Source: Rhabditophanes sp. KR3021 (lineage: Eukaryota; Nematoda; Chromadorea; Rhabditida; Alloionematidae). From it: a stretch of DNA of 64,000 nt. Position numbers and translations under genes: made by a program. Positions 58,218-64,000 of the stretch are shown piece after piece. Under the pieces are notes generated by a model. That model had not been told where the DNA came from. It saw only the letters and a list, made by a program, of their open reading frames with translations, and ran no database searches. The stretch lies in the NCBI GenBank assembly GCA_963281155.1, contig CAUJLY010000006.1, forward strand, positions 5,766,001 through 5,830,000. The letters are read 5' to 3'. The number at the start of each line of letters is the position of its first letter. Within the stretch, counting starts at the first letter, position 1.

Positions 58218-61200
58218 GATGTCGTTGTGAAGCCGTATCCTCTAGTATAAATATGATCCAGTCATAAACTAAAAAATTAATACAGTAAATATTTGAAATG
58301 AATATAAGAATGCATAGGTTTAGTTGTAGTCAAAAGTCGTTAACGTAAATGTTCTAATAATAAGACAAACCACAATTATGTTAAAGAAAGTTTATAATGG
58401 TCAAAGGACACAGACTAAGAGACGATCAAAAATGTACCACTATGCAAACAAAACTCATATGTAATGGTTTATATGAAAAAGAAACTCCTTTAGATAACGA
58501 GATCGGAAGATTTTCAAGATAACTAAGACAATAGAGTATGGATTGTTTGTTAAAGAAGAGTTAGGGCAAGCTAAGTGCTGCGGTGAACGGCGCTGATTTT
58601 GTTGGTCAGTATTTGTCTGACAATTTGTTTTCGAAAGATTGAAGAACCCATTACCAACTTTTTATATCACCAATTCGAGTGACAAGAGCTTTACTATTTT
58701 GATTCAATTAAAGGTGTGCAATGTGATATAAATATCTCTATTAATAACCAATTGCCACTTATTAGTGATAAGCATTTGTAGAATATTAATATATACAAAT
58801 AAAACTCCTCAATTACCAATTAATTTGATACCATTAATGCAAACAACGTAACTAACTCAAATTAAAGTGAAATAGAACAAAATGAAATTAATGCTAGAAA
58901 ATAATGATATGTAAATGACCAGATTCTATTACTTGAAGTTACTTTTTAAAATAATTTTTGAACTAAGCTTTTATTTATTCCAACCTGATATTGGAATGTA
59001 AATGTGCTAATCGAACAAGAACTTTTAATGAAGAAACAAATACAAGATTTCATTACACAATGAACATGGGCTGATGGTGTTAAAATTCAATTTACATCAA
59101 AACATTCAATAGAAAATCTATTTAGACATCAATCTATTTACCAATAATCCAGACGGAATATCTAAAAAAGTTGTTTTCAAGTCTAGAGATAATGGGTATT
59201 AAGAAACTTATCAGACCTAATATATTTAATTATTCTGATATAAAGGAGGTATTTTTTTATACACCAAAATTTGTAAATTTAGTTTAAACTATATGAGACT
59301 AAATTGCAAGTTGTCAAGTATTTGCCAAGTATTACACATTTATTTATCCATATTATGTAGTTATACATGATATTCTTATGTATAAGTACTAAACCATCAA
59401 AATAAACAAAACAAAAAGTGCATAAAATTTCCCACTTAAGCAAGCTAAATGAAATTTGAAATGGACATTTAGATATAAGATAAGTAAAAAATTATCGATA
59501 TTTACAAGGATCAACGTGTGGATATAAGGCGTCTTTAAAAGAGAATAGGTACAAAATATATAGTCTTACATATAGTTGTGTCCATTCGAAAGTGTTGAAT
59601 AATTATTTAAGCACTTCACTTTTTACAAAAACGACTACATCAAGTTAATCTCAATAGATCACTTAAATTTGAATATTTTGCCTAAAATATGGTTAAAAGG
59701 AAGTCGACAATATTTGAAGTTGAAAGTTGTAATTTAAATTTGTCAAATAATAAACAATATTTTTTGTACTTATCACAACGAATTACTTTATGATTACTTT
59801 TTTAATGCCACACGACTCAAATAGACAAAAAATAAGGTAATTTTGTTAAGTACAACAATGATCTTGATCGTTGTTAACAATCTAATCGTATAATACTTTT
59901 TCGAATTGTCTCGAAGTTAATAGTAATGGACAGCAAGTGTAGTATATATGGAATATATCGTTTATGCAGATGTTGATAAAACCGATTAAAGTTATGAAAT
60001 AAGGCTTAACAAGTGTGAGTTAAGCGAAAGCGAAACCATTGTCGAAGATTACCTAAATTTACAAACAACGTTATTGTTCTAAGAATTATGGATAATCAAA
60101 ATTATGTCGCTGTACATACATCTTTTTCAAATGGAAAAACAAATTTTATAATGTGTTAAATAAATAAACAGTGCAATTCAAAATATTCATCTATCTGATC
60201 TCACTCCGATTACAAATACTCAAATTCTTTTATATGTGAATCGAAATATCATTACCTTAAAAAGACAGAAATATACACATTAGTCATAAGAAGAGAGAAG
60301 TATTATATTAACGTTTAGATAGAAAGAAAACTGCTTTCAAATTAGTGTATCATGTTTTCAAGATATGTCTTTTATTGTTCAGCCAAAAATACAAGAACGG
60401 TAACAATTGACGAAGAATGGGATCAAGTTTTATGAAATTGGAGATCATAAAAATTGGCTTATTTACGTAATTTTTATACAAAAAGAAATAGTTTTGGCTG
60501 CTTTTAGTAAATACATAATATGTATATTCCAATAAGTTGTAAAAAATATGGGGTCATAGTAATCTTTCAAGATAAAGTAGCAACTTTTTAAACTATCTTA
60601 CAAAAATAACAAAATGAGTTAAATTTGCATTAAAAATAGCATATTGCACAATGTGGGAGGAATACGAGAAGGACCATATATCCCTATTCACATTACCTAT
60701 TATATCATCCGTGAATAGCCAAAAGGATATATTAATTTGTGCAGAGCTTTCTTTTCGTGCTTTGTCTTCTTTTATCTCAATAACTAATATGAGCAAATCA
60801 TTATTTTTTGAGTTTAAAAATTATCTTAATTTGCGAACTTTTGCAATGCGACATATATCTTACTACTTTACAAAACTTTTTCAAGTATTTTAATTTTGAT
60901 TAGGCAAGACTTGTATTTAGAAGCTTATATGTTTACTTAACAGTTAAAAAGAAAGTTATTATGAACATTTGGACATTACTCTCAGTTATTGGTCAAAATA
61001 TAGACAAAATGTGTTGTATTGGTGTTGGTTACTTTGTTATGTTAACTACAATCCCATGAATATCATAAATTTTTATATACATCTAAAATATGTAAAGAAA
61101 AATTATTTAACTTTGTGGTTCAAATTCTGTTTATTATTAATAAGAATAAATGATCAAATATTTTTAAATGTATATCTATAGTTCAAATGAAATGGCAACA

Positions 61201-61615
61201 TTTTCAAAAATTTAATGTGTCTCTTTGACATGAAAGATAAAAAATGTTTAAGCTAAATAATGTATTACATTATATAATTAAAAAACAAGTGACGGTTTAT
61301 CACGAAAAGATTTGTTTCATATAAACGATTAAACAAATCAAATAACGATGTCTCTCGGAATAAGACAAAATATGCAACAACAAGTATCAATTAGGTGTTT
61401 TTTTAATTCACAAAATAAATTGCCGTCTCAAAATGATTGACTTTTGTTTAAATTTTTTACACCAAGCCATTAACTTGGAATGATAACAGGCGTATGGAAA
61501 ATAGGAATTTTTTGTTTGATAAATGTTTCTTATTTTTTGTATACAGTTTAACAAAATATGTTATATTATATTTTGATTTGAGAGAAGAGGCGATTAAAGC
61601 GATCAAGAAAATGCG
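58218..61615. other. Long intergenic region
   Basis: 3.4 kb between divergent genes. AT-rich. A slightly GC-richer segment at 60650-60800 is open on both strands but has no recognisable product. No repeats or RNA genes identified. Confidence 0.5.
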
Positions 61616-61623
61616 TATATAAA
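61616..61623 (+). promoter_or_regulatory. TATA box of the chitin-binding protein gene
   Basis: TATATAAA lies 49 bases before the ATG at 61672, which would place the transcription start near 61645-61650. A TTTTCAG at about 61631-61637 could alternatively be a trans-splice acceptor. Confidence 0.65.
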
Positions 61624-61671
61624 GGAACATTTTCAGCTCAGTATCATCTTATCTACTTCTCCTCAACCATC

Positions 61672-64000
61672 ATGGTTAATTGGAGATCAGGTACCCTCAT
61701 TCTTGCTACATTGGCCTTTGTTCATCTTGGAACAGCCCAACAGGACATCGATGAAACTACTACTGAAGTCCCTGAACTCATTGACTCACCTGCAAAGCAA
61801 AGTATTGCTTTGGCTGCTGCTGTTGACGGAAGACGCCGTTTCACAACAACAACTACTACCACTACTGAATCGCCTCAAGAAAGACGCCGTCGTCCTCGCC
61901 CAACAACCACCCAAGCCCCAACAACTCCACCAAATTTCCAAAGAGAAATTAACGAACGCAGAGCTTTGAATTGCCGCAAACTTGGAGATGGAAACTGGGT
62001 ATTCGGATGCAGTGATTATTTCTGGACCTGTAGAGACAACAATGCTTTCAGAATGAACTGCCCAGCCAATCTTTACTTCAACCCATCCAGAAATCAATGT
62101 CAATATGAGCAAAATGTTGAACTCTGTACCGACCCAGAATTGAGAGAATCTATGATCCCAAAACAAGCTATGTGAGTCATTTACAATACCTTTCATATTA
62201 ATCATATTAATTTCTTTAGTCCTGAATTCAGCTGCGAAGGAAAACGCAACGGCTTCTACACTAAGGGATATTGTGATGGAAATTACCTTAGATGCCACGA
62301 CGGATTCTTGACTAACCACAGATGCCCCTCTGAACTTGAATTTGATGTTAAGAAGTCTGCATGCGTTTATAAAAACGATGTTTCCGCTTGTAAAAATCTC
62401 CGTAGAATGAGTTTCCAAGCCAAACACAGCAACAAGACATCTAGCCACCATTCTGAATCTTACAACACCGAAAAAGCTCCTGACTGTTCAATCGTAGCTG
62501 ACGGAGTTTATCCACATCAATCAAAAGCCTGTGCCGAATCTTTCTGGAAATGTAACTCTGGAGTTGCTTCTTTCTTGAAATGCCCAAAAGGTCTTTTCTA
62601 TTGTCGTCAAACTGAACAGTGTAATCACCGCGAAAATGTCCTTGAATGTAGATCTGGATACGGACATGGAAAGGGGAATAAAGGTTATGGACAAGAGAAT
62701 ACTCACAACACTCATAACTCTCATAACCATCACGGAACCTTCCCAGCACCAAAGCCTGTTATTTCTGAAACTCAAATGAGCTGTTCTGGAAAAAGCGATG
62801 GATTCTACACTTCCGCCCCATGTACTCCTTCTTACTACCAATGTTCTTCCGAATATGCCTTCAGCCAGATTTGTCCATCCAAATGGGTATTTGATGTTCC
62901 ATCAAAATCATGTGTTCACGTCAGAAGATGCCGTAAATTTGAAGGCGAAGTTCTTCCACAAGATCCAGTTACTACAACATCTGCTCCAACATTTGCACCA
63001 ACTACTACCGAAGGATTCCCATCATCAACTACTCAACGCCCTACTACCACAAGAAGACCATCAACTTCAACTACTGGAGCTCCCGTTACCGAGAAACCAA
63101 CAGATGATTTCTGTCAAGACAAAGCTGATGGCTCCTACCCACTTGATTGCAGCTCAGATTATTATGTTTGTGCTTACGAATTCGCCTACAAAATGAGATG
63201 CTCTGGAAATACCGTTTTTGATGTTGAACTAAATGCTTGTGATATTAAATCTCATGTTGCTGCTTGCGGCGGAACAAGACCAGCTGTTGCACCAACAACC
63301 AAAGCTACAATCGTCGTCAAAGATCCATTCTGCGAAGGAAAAGCCGATGGAAATTATGCCAATGGATGCTCAAACGAATATTATGTCTGTTCTTCCGAGC
63401 ATGCTTACAAAAGAACCTGTTCTCCAGGTCTTGTCTACTCAATCGAAGATGATGCATGTGTTTACAAAAAACACGCTGAAGCTTGTGGTGGAAAGAAAGT
63501 CGCTGATGTTCCAGTTGTTGTAGAAGTTACCAGAGCCCCAGATACTTTCTGTGTTGGAAAGCCTGATGGAAAGTACGCTCAGGGATGTACTTCTTCTTTC
63601 TATGTCTGTTACAAATCTTTTGCTAACAAGCAAGAATGTCCATTCGGACTTGTTTTTGATGTTGAATATGACCAATGCGACAACAGAGAAGAAGTTGATG
63701 CTTGTGGAGGAAAGAAAACTATCCCAACGCCATCTGCTTCAATCCCTCAAGCCCCAGTTGATTCTTTCTGTAATGGGAAAAGCGATGGCTATTATGGCTT
63801 AGACTGTTCATCTGATTACTACGCTTGCGTTGGTGGATTTGCTCAAAAGATGTCATGTCACCCAGGACTTTTTTATGATGTAACTGAAAATATTTGCCTC
63901 GAAAAGGATGAAGTTAAGGCTTGTGGTGGACAAAGAAGACAATCGACTCAAGCCCCAGCTCAAGAACCTACCGCACCAGCTGACACTTTCTGTAATGGCA
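61672..64000 (+). CDS. Multi-domain chitin-binding (peritrophin-A) secreted protein, 3' end cut
   Basis: Exon 1 61672-62171, 48-base intron (phase 2), exon 2 from 62220 through the window end; 760 residues are visible. A signal peptide (TLILATLAFVHLGTAQ) is followed by a Thr-rich, basic spacer and eight complete ChtBD2 domains plus the start of a ninth (TFCNG). Each has six cysteines and the core C-x-YYxC ... CxxGLxFD, for example CSSDYYVCAYEF and CSNEYYVCSSEH. Thr/Pro-rich linkers separate domains 4-9; a Gly/His/Asn-rich stretch (GYGHGKGNKGYGQ, then THNTHNSHNHHG) separates 3 and 4. Such proteins bind chitin in the nematode eggshell or gut. The domain number suggests CBD-1 rather than CPG-1/2, but I cannot be sure without the rest. 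Confidence 0.9.

Noticed and set aside
60593..60893. Overlapping 67- and 80-codon frames on both strands
   Set aside because: Both open by chance in a slightly GC-richer segment; neither has a domain, signal or splice support.

Overview
The window reads as nuclear DNA from a nematode. It is strongly AT-rich, the genes have many short introns (about 40-60 bases) with GTAAGT donors and TTTTAG/TTTCAG acceptors, several start codons lie directly behind an unpaired TTTTAG/TTCTAG acceptor (as expected for spliced-leader trans-splicing), and the gene content is worm-specific: FMRFamide-like peptide genes flp-2, flp-3 and flp-28, a serpentine chemoreceptor-like GPCR, RIC-3, SEL-5 and an eggshell-type chitin-binding protein. 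The species cannot be fixed from the sequence alone. Composition and intron style fit a clade IV/V nematode.

Layout. 0.5-1.6 kb: a two-exon chemoreceptor-like GPCR (-). 3.0-14.0 kb: the large fused glutamate synthase (GOGAT, -), six exons; its 4.25 kb second intron holds three FMRFamide-like neuropeptide genes on the opposite strand (flp-2, flp-3, flp-28). 14-19 kb: intergenic, with one copy of a dispersed repeat. 19.2-22.0 kb: a WDR26/GID7-type LisH-CTLH-WD40 protein (+). 22.4-26.0 kb: a RhoGAP protein with a long polar tail (-). 26-34.8 kb: gene-poor DNA with a second repeat copy and a few GC-richer islands that may be isolated exons. 34.9-36.4 kb: V-ATPase subunit B (vha-12, -). 37.4-39.4 kb: a MULE-transposase-derived gene (-). 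39.6-40.0 kb: a cluster of nested palindromes touching the 3' end of CDP-diacylglycerol synthase (-, to 41.3 kb). 43.5-44.8 kb: ric-3 (+). 45.2-45.6 kb: a VAMP8-like R-SNARE (-). 46.5-47.5 kb: ATG101/EPG-9 (-). 48.5-49.2 kb: an unknown secreted protein (+). 50.8-52.8 kb: the NAK-family kinase SEL-5 (+). 52.9-53.4 kb: a three-TM protein resembling TMEM218 (-). 54.8-55.3 kb: an unknown Cys/Lys-rich protein (+). 55.7-58.2 kb: a leucine-rich-repeat transmembrane protein (-). 61.7 kb to the window end: a multi-domain chitin-binding (peritrophin-A) protein (+), cut by the window edge.

The genes do not form one pathway. The most coherent unit is the GOGAT/flp nest. From memory, the C. elegans orthologues carry the clone names W07E11.1 to W07E11.4, so the grouping looks ancient. 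Neuronal function recurs (three flp genes, the nicotinic-receptor chaperone ric-3, the GPCR), as does endosome/autophagy traffic (VAMP8, ATG101, SEL-5, V-ATPase), but this may be chance. Three genes (GOGAT, ric-3, ATG101) show a local frame conflict that looks like a small indel in the sequence or allele rather than gene death. Coordinates of multi-exon genes are outer bounds; exon limits are given in the evidence.
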